15,933 nucleotides of DNA from Negativicutes bacterium (lineage in GTDB: Bacteria; Bacillota_C; Negativicutes; Sporomusales_B; JARLHX01): assembly GCA_031292015.1 (NCBI GenBank), contig JARLHY010000043.1, positions 1-15,933 on the forward strand. The letters are read 5' to 3'. The notes under the pieces were generated by a model, which worked only from the letters and a program-made list of their open reading frames with translations, searched no databases and was not told where the DNA came from. Position numbers and translations under genes: made by a program. Positions 6,662 through 14,806 of this stretch are shown in pieces (positions within the stretch are counted from its first letter, which is position 1; each line of letters begins with the position of its first letter).

Positions 6662-8015
6662 AAAACACCGCCTCCATCGCCTCCTCGACATTGTTGACGC
6701 CGATTACTTTAAGACCGGCGGCATCTATCTTAAGTCCGGCCACGTTCCCTGCCGGAATGATTACCCTTTTAAAGCCCAGCGCCGCTGCCTCCCGAATTCT
6801 CAGATCAGCCCGCCCCACCATCCGAACCTCGCCGGTCAGCCCCACTTCCCCCATGACCACCGTATAAGGTTCGATCGCCACATTGCGGAAGCTGGAGGCC
6901 AATGCCAGACAAACCGCCAGATCGGCTGCCGGTTCGTCGATTTTGATACCGCCCACCGCGTTGACATAGGCGTCCTGGTTGCCGAGCAGCAGGCCGACCC
7001 GCTTTTCCAGCACCGCCAGGAGCAGGATCAGCCGGTTATAGTCAAACCCGGCGGCGGTTCGCCGGGGCATGCCGAAGCAGGTCGTGCTGACCAGGGCCTG
7101 GATCTCGATTAAAAGCGGCCTTACCCCTTCCAGGCAGGCAAGAACCACCGAGCCGGGCACTCCCTGAGGACGTTCCGACAGCAGCAGGGATGAGGGGTTT
7201 TTCACCTCAACCAGGCCGCTTTCCTCCATGCTGAACAGGCCGCTGTCGATGGTCGCCCCGAACCGGTTCTTCATGGCCCGCAGCACCCTAAAAGCATAGC
7301 TGCGTTCCCCTTCAAAGTATAACACAACATCCACCATGTGTTCCAGCAGGCGCGGCCCGGCAATATTGCCTTCTTTAGTCACATGGCCGATAATCACCAC
7401 CGGGATCTCGCTGTCTTTTGCGAACCGCAGCAGCTTGCCGGTGCATTCCCGCACCTGGCCCACGCTGCCCGGGGCGGACGCAAGTTCCGGGCTGTACATC
7501 GTCTGGATGGAATCGATGACCAGCAGGGACGGTTTTATTTTCCCCGCCTCGGCCGAAATATCATCAAGGTTGGTTTCGGTCATTACCAGCAGCCTATCAT
7601 TCAGCTTCCCCAGCCGCTCGGCCCTCAGACGGGTCTGGGTAGCCGATTCTTCCCCTGATGCGTATAACACCGGCCCGTAAGCCTGACTCATTTCTCCGGC
7701 CACCTGCAGCAGCAGCGTCGATTTGCCGATCCCCGGATCCCCGCCGAGCAGAATCAGCGACCCGGGAACAATGCCACCGCCGAGCACCCGGTCAAATTCA
7801 CGCACCCCGCTGCACAGACGCGGCACAGAGCCGGTATCCACCGCGGTAATCGGGCGGGGTTTGGCTGGCGGCAAATGCCGGGAGCCGGGGGCACTCTTGA
7901 CGGCTATCTCTTCCACCATGGTGTTCCACGCCCCGCAACCGGGGCAACGGCCGAGCCACTTGGGGGAATCAATGCCGCACTCTTGACAGACAAACACGAT
8001 CTTGGTCTTGGCCAA
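6654..8015 (-). CDS. radA: DNA repair protein RadA
   Basis: RadA is a RecA-like DnaB-type helicase that drives branch migration of recombination intermediates; in Bacillus it interacts with DisA and lowers c-di-AMP synthesis. Its 453 residues are standard. An N-terminal C4 zinc finger (C10-x2-C13, C24-x2-C27) precedes the ATPase core with Walker A GDPGIGKST (92-100), Walker B LLVIDSI (164-170) and the RadA-specific KNRFG (250-254). A Lon-protease-like C-terminal domain follows from about 280. The start is TTG at 8015, placed 8 nt after AGGGGGT. The gene follows a strong terminator after clpC, so radA and disA need their own promoter or read-through. I see no clear sigma-A promoter in 8016-8121. 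Confidence 0.97.
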   Translation of the reverse strand: MAKTKIVFVCQECGIDSPKWLGRCPGCGAWNTMVEEIAVKSAPGSRHLPPAKPRPITAVDTGSVPRLCSGVREFDRVLGGGIVPGSLILLGGDPGIGKSTLLLQVAGEMSQAYGPVLYASGEESATQTRLRAERLGKLNDRLLVMTETNLDDISAEAGKIKPSLLVIDSIQTMYSPELASAPGSVGQVRECTGKLLRFAKDSEIPVVIIGHVTKEGNIAGPRLLEHMVDVVLYFEGERSYAFRVLRAMKNRFGATIDSGLFSMEESGLVEVKNPSSLLLSERPQGVPGSVVLACLEGVRPLLIEIQALVSTTCFGMPRRTAAGFDYNRLILLLAVLEKRVGLLLGNQDAYVNAVGGIKIDEPAADLAVCLALASSFRNVAIEPYTVVMGEVGLTGEVRMVGRADLRIREAAALGFKRVIIPAGNVAGLKIDAAGLKVIGVNNVEEAMEAVFYD

Positions 8016-8037
8016 AGTCGGCGACCCCCTTTCCTTG

Positions 8038-8071
8038 GTCGAACAGAAAGGATAAATGCTGACTGTTCGAC
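8038..8071 (-). repeat. 9-bp perfect inverted repeat in the radA leader
   Basis: GTCGAACAG (8038-8046) and CTGTTCGAC (8063-8071) are exact reverse complements separated by 16 bp. The repeat ends 7 bp upstream of the radA ribosome binding site. It could fold as an RNA hairpin in the leader or be a split operator. The halves contain CGAAC and GTTCG, the half-sites of the Bacillus LexA box, but the spacing is not that of a LexA site. Confidence 0.7.
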
Positions 8072-8121
8072 ATAAAGATAAGTCCAGACATTGTCTCTTC
8101 TATGTTTATAAAGCGAAAAAC

Positions 8122-8157
8122 AAAAAAGTACGAGGGGTTTTCCCCTCGTACTTTTTT
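8122..8157 (-). terminator. Perfect terminator between clpC and radA
   Basis: Six A, GTACGAGGGG, TTTT, CCCCTCGTAC, six T: a flawless 16-bp stem with a 4-nt loop. On the reverse strand it is 29 bp past the clpC stop, with the loop AAAA and the T run continuing to TTTTTTGTTTTT. It should end most clpC transcripts before radA. The symmetry would also allow forward-strand termination, but no forward gene is present. Confidence 0.92.
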
Positions 8158-8186
8158 CGTGATATTTCGATCCTTTTCCTGCTCGC

Positions 8187-10637
8187 TCAACCTTTTTTTG
8201 TAAAAGTAAGTTTTCCGTCATCGGCGGCGTCCACCAGCACGACATCTCCGGCGGCCACTTCCCGGCGAAGCAGCATCTCGGCGATGGAATCCTCCACCAT
8301 CTTCTGGATGGCTCGGCGGAGCGGCCGGGCGCCATAGGCGTAATCGCTGCCTTCTTTCAGCAGTTGTTCCTGAGCCTTTTGTGAGACTTCCAGGTCGAGG
8401 TCGTTGTCGTGAAGCCGTTTGGCAACACTTTTCAGCATAATGCCGACAACCTCTTGCAGTTCCTCATCACTGAGACTGCTGAAGACGATGATCTCGTCCA
8501 CCCTGTTGAGGAATTCGGGCCGGAAGGTCTTTCTGACCTCATCCAGCACCCGGCTCTTCGCCGCCTCGGCGTCACTTTTGCTGTCGGTTCCTGCCAGGAA
8601 CCCCACTGTGGCCGAATCCTTCTTGAGATGCTTGGCGCCGACGTTGGAGGTCATGATCACCACGGTGTTCTTGAAATCCACAGTCCGCCCGTGGCTGTCA
8701 GTCAGCCGCCCGTCTTCCAGGATCTGCAGCAGGATGTTGAACACGTCATAGTGAGCTTTTTCGATCTCGTCGAACAGGATGACCGAATAGGGTTTGCGCC
8801 TCACGGCGTCGGTCAGCTGGCCGCCCTCGTCATATCCCACGTAACCGGGCGGCGATCCCACCAGGCGCGACACGGTGTGTTTCTCCATATATTCCGACAT
8901 ATCCAGCCGAATCATGGCGCTCTCGTCACCAAACATCGCCTCAGCCAGAGCCCGGGCCAGTTCGGTTTTCCCCACCCCGGTGGGTCCGAGGAAGATAAAG
9001 GAGCCGATGGGACGCTTGGGATCCTTAAGCCCGGAACGGGCCCGGCGCACGGCGCGGGACACGGCCTCCACCGCTTCGTGCTGGCCGACCACCCGTTTAT
9101 GGAGGACCTCCTCCAGCCTGAGCAGCCGTTCGCTTTCTTCCTCTTCCAGTTGCTTTACCGGAATGCCGGTCCAGGTGGCGACTACGTGGGCGATATCCTC
9201 GGCCGACACGGTAATCCGGTCGGCGCCGCTCTGTTTGCGTTCCTTCTGCTTGGCGTCAAGTTCCGCGCGAACCTTCTGTTCCTCGTCGCGCAGTTTCGCG
9301 GCCCGCTCATACTCCTGGCCGGAGATGGCCCCCTCCTTCTCGGTGCGCACCTTGCCCAGCCGATCCTCAATCTCCTTGATCTCCGGCGACGGCACAAAGG
9401 CTTTCAGCCTCACCCGGGAAGCAGCCTCATCCATTAAATCGATAGCCTTGTCAGGCAAAAACCGGTCGGAAATATAGCGATGGGACAGTTTCACCGCAGC
9501 CTCGATGGCGTCGTCGGTGATCTGGGCCCGGTGGAAAGCCTCGTACTTGTCCCGCAGGCCCCGCAGGATGGCGATGGCGTCCTCGACGTTGGGTTCACCC
9601 ACCAGGATTGGCTGGAAACGGCGCTCCAGGGCAGCGTCCTTTTCAATATGCTTTTTGTACTCATTCAAAGTGGTGGCGCCGATGGCCTGCAGTTCGCCCC
9701 GGGCCAGCGCCGGTTTCAGGATGTTGGCCGCGTCGATGGCCCCTTCCGCCGCGCCGGCCCCGATTAAGGTATGCAGCTCATCGATGAACAGGATGACATT
9801 CTCGGCCTTGCGGATTTCGTCCATCGCCTTTTTCATCCGTTCCTCAAATTCGCCGCGGTACTTCGACCCGGCCACCATCGAGGCCATGTTGAGGGATATA
9901 ACCCGTTTGTCCCGCAGTATGTCGGGAACCTTGCCGTCGATAATCCGCTGGGCGAGGCCCTCGGCGATGGCTGTTTTGCCGACGCCGGGCTCGCCGATCA
10001 GTACCGGATTGTTCTTGGTCCGGCGGCTGAGGATCTGGATAACCCGCTCGATCTCATTCTCGCGGCCGATCACCGGGTCAATCTTGCCCTCCTCGGCCAT
10101 TTTGTTGATATCCCGGCCGAATTCGTCCAGCGTGGGGGTAACGGCAGACTTTCCTGCAGCGGGGCTCTGTCCGGGTTTTGGCTGCGGAGCCGGCCCGGAC
10201 ATCATGTACCCTCCCAGCAGCTCGATCACCCGCTGGCGCACCACGCCGATATCGGCGCCCATGCTTGCCAGTACCTGGGCGGCGACACCTTCGCCTTCGG
10301 CGATCAGTCCGAGCAGCAGATGCTCGGTGCCGATGTAATTGTGCCCGAGGCTCTGCGCTTCTTCCATCGACAGTTCGATCACTTTTTTGGCCCGGGGGGT
10401 ATAGCTCATTTCCGCCTGTTTGGCGTCACCGCGGCCGATGGTATGTTCCACCTGGGCGCGAAGCGATTCAAGATCTATATTCAGCGACCCGAGGGCCTTG
10501 GCGGCCACTCCTTCGCCTTCATGCACAAGGCCGAGCAGCAGATGTTCGGTGCCGATATAGCCATGACCAAGGCGGGCGGCCTCCTGCTGGGCCAGCGCAA
10601 GGACCCGGCGGGCCCGTTCGGTAAATTTATTAAGCAT
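8187..10637 (-). CDS. clpC: ATP-dependent unfoldase ClpC
   Basis: ClpC is a Hsp100 AAA+ unfoldase that feeds proteins, including arginine-phosphorylated ones, to ClpP. The 816 residues hold a double Clp N-domain repeat (1-145, with [11 protein letters not shown] twice), AAA1 with Walker A GEPGVGKT (215-222) and FIDE (284-287), and the UVR-containing middle domain ([19 protein letters not shown], 442-460). AAA2 follows with GPTGVGKT (551-558), VILFDE (619-624) and arginine-rich sensor regions. A VGF tripeptide at 678-680 matches the ClpP-docking loop, so it is a protease partner and not a ClpB-like disaggregase. The ATG follows GGAGGG and overlaps the mcsB stop by 8 nt (ATGCTTAA), indicating coupled translation. 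Nothing appears damaged. Confidence 0.98.
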   Translation of the reverse strand: MLNKFTERARRVLALAQQEAARLGHGYIGTEHLLLGLVHEGEGVAAKALGSLNIDLESLRAQVEHTIGRGDAKQAEMSYTPRAKKVIELSMEEAQSLGHNYIGTEHLLLGLIAEGEGVAAQVLASMGADIGVVRQRVIELLGGYMMSGPAPQPKPGQSPAAGKSAVTPTLDEFGRDINKMAEEGKIDPVIGRENEIERVIQILSRRTKNNPVLIGEPGVGKTAIAEGLAQRIIDGKVPDILRDKRVISLNMASMVAGSKYRGEFEERMKKAMDEIRKAENVILFIDELHTLIGAGAAEGAIDAANILKPALARGELQAIGATTLNEYKKHIEKDAALERRFQPILVGEPNVEDAIAILRGLRDKYEAFHRAQITDDAIEAAVKLSHRYISDRFLPDKAIDLMDEAASRVRLKAFVPSPEIKEIEDRLGKVRTEKEGAISGQEYERAAKLRDEEQKVRAELDAKQKERKQSGADRITVSAEDIAHVVATWTGIPVKQLEEEESERLLRLEEVLHKRVVGQHEAVEAVSRAVRRARSGLKDPKRPIGSFIFLGPTGVGKTELARALAEAMFGDESAMIRLDMSEYMEKHTVSRLVGSPPGYVGYDEGGQLTDAVRRKPYSVILFDEIEKAHYDVFNILLQILEDGRLTDSHGRTVDFKNTVVIMTSNVGAKHLKKDSATVGFLAGTDSKSDAEAAKSRVLDEVRKTFRPEFLNRVDEIIVFSSLSDEELQEVVGIMLKSVAKRLHDNDLDLEVSQKAQEQLLKEGSDYAYGARPLRRAIQKMVEDSIAEMLLRREVAAGDVVLVDAADDGKLTFTKKG

Positions 10638-11721
10638 TGGGGTTTCCCTCCTTCATATTCTGGGCGGTCAGCCTTTCCCGGATCAACTGGGCGCGCAGTT
10701 GATCGCGCTCCCCGGCTCCGCTGTCGAACCTCCCGACAAGTTTTTGCAAGAAATTAGGTCTGGTGGTAACAAGCAGTTCGTTGAAAACCTCGGCCGGAAC
10801 CGCAGTAATGATTCCCAGATCAATCCCCAGCCGGACTTCGCTCAGCAGGGTCAGCGCCTCCTGACCGGACACGATACGGGCGTAGCTCAGTATTCCGTAG
10901 GCCCGCCATACACGGTCCGCCAGCGCTTCGCCCGATCCGGCGACCAGCGCCTGCCGGGCGGACCGTTCCTGTTCGACGATCTGCTTGGCGATGGACTGCA
11001 GATTGTCGATGATCTCCTGTTCACTGTGACCCAAGGTCAGCTGATTGGAAATCTGGAACATGTTCCCGAAGGCTTCGGTGCCCTCGCCGTAGAGGCCCCG
11101 CACAGCAAGGCCCAACTGGGTGGCGGCGCTCACGATCTGGTTGATCTGCCTGGTCAGCACCAGGGCCGGCAGGTGGACCATCACCGAGGCCCGCAGGCCG
11201 GTGCCGATGTTGGTCGGGCAGGCTGTCAGATAACCGGTCTGCTCGTGATAGGCGAAGGTGTGCTTGGCCTCCAGAATGTCATCCACCCTGTCGGCCAGTT
11301 CGCTGGCCGCCTTGAGATTAAGGCCCGGGACAAGGCACTGGATCCGCAGGTGATCCTCTTCGTTGATCATGATGCTCACCGCGGCGTCGTCCCGGACGAT
11401 CACGGCCCGGTTGGCCGGCTCTTCAGCCAGATTCGGGCTGACAATATGTTTTTCCACCAGAACATGCCGCTCCAGCGGTGAAAGTTTGGCCATCTCCACA
11501 AGCAGGTACTGATGCTTGTCGCCTTTACGCAGACCGGCCACCGACTTTCGAAGCTCGGCCACCACCTGGTCGAGAACCTGGGCGTTGGCCCGGTTGGGAA
11601 AAGGGACGCCCTCAAGATTGCGGGCCAGGCGGATCCGGCTGGACAAGACGATATCGCCGTCAGGGCCGCCGCCCATCATCCAGGGTGTAAGCGGCTGATC
11701 AAGCAAGCCTTCGATCGACAT
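10630..11721 (-). CDS. mcsB: Protein-arginine kinase McsB
   Basis: McsB phosphorylates arginine side chains, marking proteins for ClpC-ClpP and inactivating CtsR. From the ATG at 11721 the protein has 363 residues, the same as Bacillus McsB. Phosphagen-kinase motifs are intact: [13 protein letters not shown] (23-35), [10 protein letters not shown] (120-129, catalytic acidic residues), and [18 protein letters not shown] (163-180, C168). The C-terminal RDQLRA (about 339-344) matches the RDxxRA phosphoarginine-binding motif. The frame is open for 80 more codons upstream, but that stretch lies inside mcsA and has no family similarity. The start overlaps the mcsA stop by one base (TGATG). Confidence 0.97.
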   Translation of the reverse strand: MSIEGLLDQPLTPWMMGGGPDGDIVLSSRIRLARNLEGVPFPNRANAQVLDQVVAELRKSVAGLRKGDKHQYLLVEMAKLSPLERHVLVEKHIVSPNLAEEPANRAVIVRDDAAVSIMINEEDHLRIQCLVPGLNLKAASELADRVDDILEAKHTFAYHEQTGYLTACPTNIGTGLRASVMVHLPALVLTRQINQIVSAATQLGLAVRGLYGEGTEAFGNMFQISNQLTLGHSEQEIIDNLQSIAKQIVEQERSARQALVAGSGEALADRVWRAYGILSYARIVSGQEALTLLSEVRLGIDLGIITAVPAEVFNELLVTTRPNFLQKLVGRFDSGAGERDQLRAQLIRERLTAQNMKEGNPNA

Positions 11722-12239
11722 CACGGCCCCTCCTTCGTATTCAGTTCTTTTTCCAGAACCTTTATCTCGTCCCGAACCTGGGCCGCCTTCTCGTATTCCT
11801 CGCGGCTGACATGATAGTCCAGGGTCTGGCGAAGCTGAATCAGTTTTCGCCGCAGCGACATGGCGCCGCCGGAACGTTTCGGCACCTTGCCGGTGTGGCG
11901 ACAGGTGCCGTGGATACGGCGCAGCAGGGGCTCCAGCCGATCGCCGTAGGCGGTAAAGCACTCGCTGCAGCCGAATTTGCCCTGACGGCTGAAATCGCTG
12001 TATGTCATGCCACAGCCGGTGCAGGCCACCTCGCTTTTAGGCTGGGCTATGCTGAACGAACCGTGGCTGAACATGCCCTTCAAAAGATCCTGAACCGCAA
12101 ACTGGCTGTCGGTGGAAAAACTGATTTCGCCGGATTTTTGCGCACACTGGTCGCACATATGCTTTTCGGTCTTTTGATTATTGTTGATCTTCGTAATATG
12201 GACACTTGCCGGTCTTTCTTTGCAGTCGTCACACAACAT
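11721..12239 (-). CDS. mcsA: McsA, activator of McsB arginine kinase
   Basis: McsA is the zinc-finger adaptor that stimulates McsB and helps remove CtsR under stress. The 172-residue protein has four CxxC pairs (C3/C6, C29/C32, C73/C76, C91/C94), enough for two zinc sites. A C-terminal UVR motif (about 137-168, EEYEKAAQVRDEIKVLE) is of the kind that contacts ClpC-type partners. The ATG follows AGGAGGGA by about 7 nt and lies 13 nt after the ctsR stop. Length and motif order match the family. Confidence 0.96.
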   Translation of the reverse strand: MLCDDCKERPASVHITKINNNQKTEKHMCDQCAQKSGEISFSTDSQFAVQDLLKGMFSHGSFSIAQPKSEVACTGCGMTYSDFSRQGKFGCSECFTAYGDRLEPLLRRIHGTCRHTGKVPKRSGGAMSLRRKLIQLRQTLDYHVSREEYEKAAQVRDEIKVLEKELNTKEGP

Positions 12240-12252
12240 CGCTAGTCCCTCC

Positions 12253-12696
12253 TTAGGAAAAGTCGGCCAGTCTCATCAGCAGCAGGTGAAGAACCCGGGC
12301 CCGTTCCTGAGCGCCGAACCGTTCGGAAGTCAGCTGGAAAAACTGCAGCATCAATTCCGCTTCCCGGTTGCTCAAGAGGCCGTGAGAACGCAGGCGGACG
12401 ATCACGTCCTCCACCCCTTCGGCATCGCCGGCCGTCACTTGCTCGGCAGCGTCCTCGTAGACGATCCGCTGCACAGGGATGCGGACAATCCGGACAAAGC
12501 CGCCCGACCCGCGCCGCGATTCGACGATAAAGCCGCGTTCGACAGTGAAGCGGGTGCTGAGAACGTAGCTGATCTGCGAAGGAGCGCAGTTGAGCTCCTC
12601 GGCCAGCTCGTTGCGTTTGAGCAACGTCGCTTCCTTGCGTTCGCCTAACAGTTTTTGGAGAATAAACTCCTCGATCAGATCCGCTAAATGAGCCAT
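12253..12696 (-). CDS. ctsR: Class III stress repressor CtsR
   Basis: CtsR is a dimeric winged-helix repressor of clp genes; in Bacillus it loses DNA binding on heating through a glycine-rich wing and is removed by McsB/ClpC. The 147 residues match the family: N-terminal helix-turn-helix (about 24-55, LKRNELAEELNCAPSQISYV), glycine-containing wing ESRRGSGGFVRI (59-70), and a helical C-terminal dimer domain (DVIVRLRSHGLLSNREAELM). The wing reads GSGG, where Bacillus, as I recall it, has GGGG. The ATG follows AGGTGG by 5 nt. The gene heads the operon and its upstream region carries repeats fitting CtsR operators, so autoregulation is expected. Confidence 0.96.
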   Translation of the reverse strand: MAHLADLIEEFILQKLLGERKEATLLKRNELAEELNCAPSQISYVLSTRFTVERGFIVESRRGSGGFVRIVRIPVQRIVYEDAAEQVTAGDAEGVEDVIVRLRSHGLLSNREAELMLQFFQLTSERFGAQERARVLHLLLMRLADFS

Positions 12697-12716
12697 AATT
12701 CCACCTGCAAATCTAC

Positions 12717-12733
12717 TTTGACTTTTCCTGACC
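12717..12733 (-). promoter_or_regulatory. CtsR operator, downstream of the -10
   Basis: The reverse strand reads GGTCAGG-AAA-AGTCAAA, a heptad pair spaced by 3 nt as in the CtsR consensus (RGTCAAA-NAN-RGTCAAA). One half is perfect; the other has two mismatches. It would cover the region just downstream of the transcription start. A further TTTGATT (12734-12740) abuts it. Confidence 0.75.
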
Positions 12734-12743
12734 TTTGATTTTT

Positions 12744-12772
12744 ATTGTATTTGACTTTTTGACTTTTAACAA
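12744..12772 (-). promoter_or_regulatory. Promoter of the ctsR-mcsA-mcsB-clpC operon
   Basis: On the reverse strand TTGTTA (12772-12767), exactly 17 bp, TACAAT (12749-12744), about 48 bp before the ctsR ATG. The whole spacer consists of two CtsR-type heptads, so repressor and polymerase would compete. Confidence 0.75.
12750..12764 (-). promoter_or_regulatory. CtsR-type direct repeat inside the promoter spacer
   Basis: Two perfect AGTCAAA heptads on the reverse strand (12764-12758 and 12756-12750) are separated by a single base, where the usual spacing is 3. They fill the spacer between -35 and -10. Confidence 0.6.
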
Positions 12773-12874
12773 CTGGAACATACCGGCGCGATTAGGCGAA
12801 ATTGCCATTTAATGCCCGTTATAACCTGCAAACTCCGTCGTTCTCTCATTTTCGCCGGCTGGCGCAAGAGACAG

Positions 12875-14056
12875 TTACCCGACCTCAACCACCAGGTACT
12901 TGAGATAATTGGTCTCCGGCGCCCCTGGCAGCGTGGGATGATCCTTGGCCTGGCTGCGGTACTCCACCTGCCTGATCACCCTCTTTGCATCGCGGGCGGC
13001 GTCCACCACCACAGCCGAAAACAGTTCACGGTCGATATGGTACGAGCAGGAGCATGTCACCAGGAAGCCCCCCGGCCGTACCAGCTTGAGACCCCGCAGG
13101 TTGATTTCCTTATAGCCGCGCACGGCTCCCTCAAGACTGCCGCGGCTTTTGGTGAAAGCCGGCGGGTCAAGAATCACGACATCGTATTTGCGCTTTTCAT
13201 CCGACAGCTTCCTGAGGACATCGAAAGCATTGGCTGTCTGAAAGCTGCAGCGGTCGCCGACATCGCTTAAGGCGGCGTTTCTCTGGGCCAGTTCAATTGC
13301 CTGGGGGGAAATGTCGACCCCGGTCACGCTTTTCGCCCCGTAGAGGGCGGCGTGCACGGCAAACGATCCGGTGTGGCAGAAGCAGTCAAGAACCTCGGCC
13401 CCCTGGGCAAAGTACTTCAGCAATCGGCGATTTTCCCGCTGATCATAGAAAAAGCCAGTTTTCTGGCCATTTTCGATGTCGGCCCAAAAGGGAATGCCGT
13501 TCTCCAGGACCCGGATGGTGGTGGGAAACTCGCCTTTCAGATAACCCTTGCGCTGGTCGAGTCCCTCCAATTCCCTCACCGGAACGTCATTTCGTTCATA
13601 AATGCCGTCAGGCATGAATAATTCATCAAGTAATGACACAATCATATCCTTATAAACGTCGATCCCCAGAGCCAGGGTCTGGATGACCAGCACCGGGCCG
13701 AACTTGTCGACAATCAGCGCCGGCAGGAAATCAGCCTCGCCAAAGATCAGGCGGCAGTAGTCGGGCTCGCTCAAAAACCGTTGCCGGTAGCGCCAGGCGG
13801 CTTCAATCCGCCGTTTGAAGAATTCCCTGTCTATTGGTTCCTGCTCCCGGGTCAGGATGCGGACAATGATCTGGGATCGGGGATTGATGTAGCCGCGGCC
13901 GATAAACCGCTGGCGGGCGTTCAGGACATCGACGATGTCGCCTGGCGCGAAATCGCCCTCAATGGTATCGACTTCGGTCTGGTACACCCACGGATGTCCG
14001 TTTTCGATTCGGTGGTGAGCTCCTTTGCGGATGATCACCCGCGCGATAGCAGTCAT
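12875..14056 (-). CDS. rlmI: RlmI-type class I SAM-dependent rRNA (cytosine-C5) methyltransferase
   Basis: The protein resembles the RlmI/YwbD group, which methylates a cytosine of 23S rRNA in E. coli. It has 393 residues. An N-terminal PUA RNA-binding domain (about 3-75, RKGAHHRIENGHPWVY, GDIVDVLNARQRFIGRGY) and a linking domain precede the Rossmann methyltransferase: VLDCFCHTGSFAVHAA (222-237, SAM loop), VTGVDISPQAIELA (motif II), VILDPPAFTKS (294-304) and LVTCSCSYH (332-340), with cysteines C335 and C337 where the m5C nucleophile is expected. The ATG lies 4 nt after the upstream stop, with the GAGG Shine-Dalgarno inside that gene's last codons, so the two are one operon. The exact target base is inferred from family only. 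I see no clear terminator in 12773-12874. Confidence 0.9.
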   Translation of the reverse strand: MTAIARVIIRKGAHHRIENGHPWVYQTEVDTIEGDFAPGDIVDVLNARQRFIGRGYINPRSQIIVRILTREQEPIDREFFKRRIEAAWRYRQRFLSEPDYCRLIFGEADFLPALIVDKFGPVLVIQTLALGIDVYKDMIVSLLDELFMPDGIYERNDVPVRELEGLDQRKGYLKGEFPTTIRVLENGIPFWADIENGQKTGFFYDQRENRRLLKYFAQGAEVLDCFCHTGSFAVHAALYGAKSVTGVDISPQAIELAQRNAALSDVGDRCSFQTANAFDVLRKLSDEKRKYDVVILDPPAFTKSRGSLEGAVRGYKEINLRGLKLVRPGGFLVTCSCSYHIDRELFSAVVVDAARDAKRVIRQVEYRSQAKDHPTLPGAPETNYLKYLVVEVG

Positions 14057-14060
14057 AAGT

Positions 14061-14588
14061 TTATTCCTCTTTCCGTCGTTTTTTCCACCAATGATAAAGA
14101 AGATAGCAGGCCACCAGGCCCATCAGGCTGCCGTTGACCAGCTTGAACTCCCGGGCGAAGTAGCCTGGTTCCCAGTAAGACACCGGGCTGTGCGCCTCCG
14201 CCAGGGAAAGGGGATACAGATAAAGGTTGGCGTGAGCGGCGTGGGTTATGCCGTCGATCAAAAGATGCGTCCCCCAGCCCACCACCAACGCCTGGGCACG
14301 ATTAGCCACAGGCAGCAGGGTCAAACCGAACGCGGCGGCCCAAACCACCACGGAATGCCCGGCCAGATCGAGGTAAACAGCCCAGGGATACTGAGGCAGA
14401 TAGGTCATGAAAGTGGTCGGGGAAAGCAAGGCCAGCTCGTGGACGTGAAGCTCCCCTTTGGCCAGCAGCACCCCGACCAGCACCAAATAGACGTAGTCAG
14501 GCAGCATCGAGCCCAGGACAAACTGCCAGACCCCGGGATGCCGCCGGGAAAAGAAATATAGCCAAAAACCATGCTGCCATGTAAACAC
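14061..14588 (-). CDS. Membrane-bound metal-dependent hydrolase of the YdjM/DUF457 type
   Basis: A 175-residue integral membrane protein, with hydrophobic helices at about 21-42, 70-95 and 153-166. The pattern of histidines and aspartates typical of YdjM-like putative metal hydrolases is present: H6, GSMLPDYVY (D31), DLAGHSVVVW (H78), and GWGTHLLIDGITH (H108, D112, H116). Substrate unknown; similarity to zinc-dependent phospholipase folds has been proposed for the family. The start is GTG at 14588, 6 nt after GAGGT; no in-frame ATG lies nearby. It ends in a charged tail (KKRRKEE) and is followed 4 nt later by the methyltransferase gene. No confident promoter was found upstream. Confidence 0.8.
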   Translation of the reverse strand: MFTWQHGFWLYFFSRRHPGVWQFVLGSMLPDYVYLVLVGVLLAKGELHVHELALLSPTTFMTYLPQYPWAVYLDLAGHSVVVWAAAFGLTLLPVANRAQALVVGWGTHLLIDGITHAAHANLYLYPLSLAEAHSPVSYWEPGYFAREFKLVNGSLMGLVACYLLYHWWKKRRKEE

Positions 14589-14620
14589 GCCTGTACCTCG
14601 TCAGTGTAATATGCCTATAT

Positions 14621-14639
14621 TTTGGCACAGGCTGCCAAA
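14621..14639. repeat. Perfect 7-5-7 inverted repeat, possible operator
   Basis: TTTGGCA (14621-14627), CAGGC, TGCCAAA (14633-14639). It sits 32 bp upstream of the hydrolase GTG, in the divergent space with speD. The short spacer suits a dimeric regulator better than an RNA terminator, and no T tract follows on either strand. Confidence 0.55.
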
Positions 14640-14674
14640 TGATATGTACGAAAGACAAGCCGGTTCTCTTCAAA

Positions 14675-14722
14675 ACTTAGCCGCGCTGCCTCCATTCCCC
14701 TGCTAAGTCGGCGGCAGGCGGC
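14675..14722. repeat. Two overlapping, mutually crossing stems in non-coding DNA
   Basis: ACTTAGC (14675-14681) pairs with GCTAAGT (14702-14708). GCCGC-G-CTGCC (14680-14690) pairs with GGCAGGCGGC (14713-14722) with one bulged G. The arms interleave, so they would form either alternative folds or a pseudoknot. No reading frame explains this stretch. The whole span 14589-14771 holds no gene; besides these it has GAAAATATTTTC, a perfect 12-bp palindrome at 14739-14750. Confidence 0.5.
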
Positions 14723-14771
14723 GGAGAAAAAACACGCGGAAAATATTTTCTTCAATATTAGTGATTTACTC

Positions 14772-14800
14772 TTTACATTCAAGGCCAGGACATTTATAAT
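14772..14800 (+). promoter_or_regulatory. Strong sigma-A promoter for speD
   Basis: TTTACA (14772-14777), exactly 17 bp, TATAAT (14795-14800). Transcription would start near 14807, giving a leader of about 148 nt before the speD ATG. The upstream in-frame ATG at 14799 overlaps the -10 box, so it cannot be the start on this transcript. Confidence 0.8.
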
Positions 14801-14806
14801 GAAAAA

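Noticed and set aside
6662..6691. 10-residue N-terminal extension of DisA
   Set aside because: No ribosome binding site; the ATG at 6661 has one and gives the family length of 360.
5573..6697. 374-codon forward frame antisense to disA
   Set aside because: Covers disA almost end to end, no recognisable domain; the reverse frame has all DisA motifs. A shadow of GC-rich codon use.
8040..8069. A true LexA (SOS) box before radA
   Set aside because: Half-sites are present but 20 bp apart where 4 are needed; kept only as an unexplained inverted repeat.
8409..10757. Several long forward frames opposite clpC
   Set aside because: Shadows of clpC; compositionally odd and without ribosome binding sites or promoters.
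11722..11961. 80-residue N-terminal extension of McsB
   Set aside because: It lies entirely within mcsA in another frame, is low-complexity in character, and removing it gives the exact family length.
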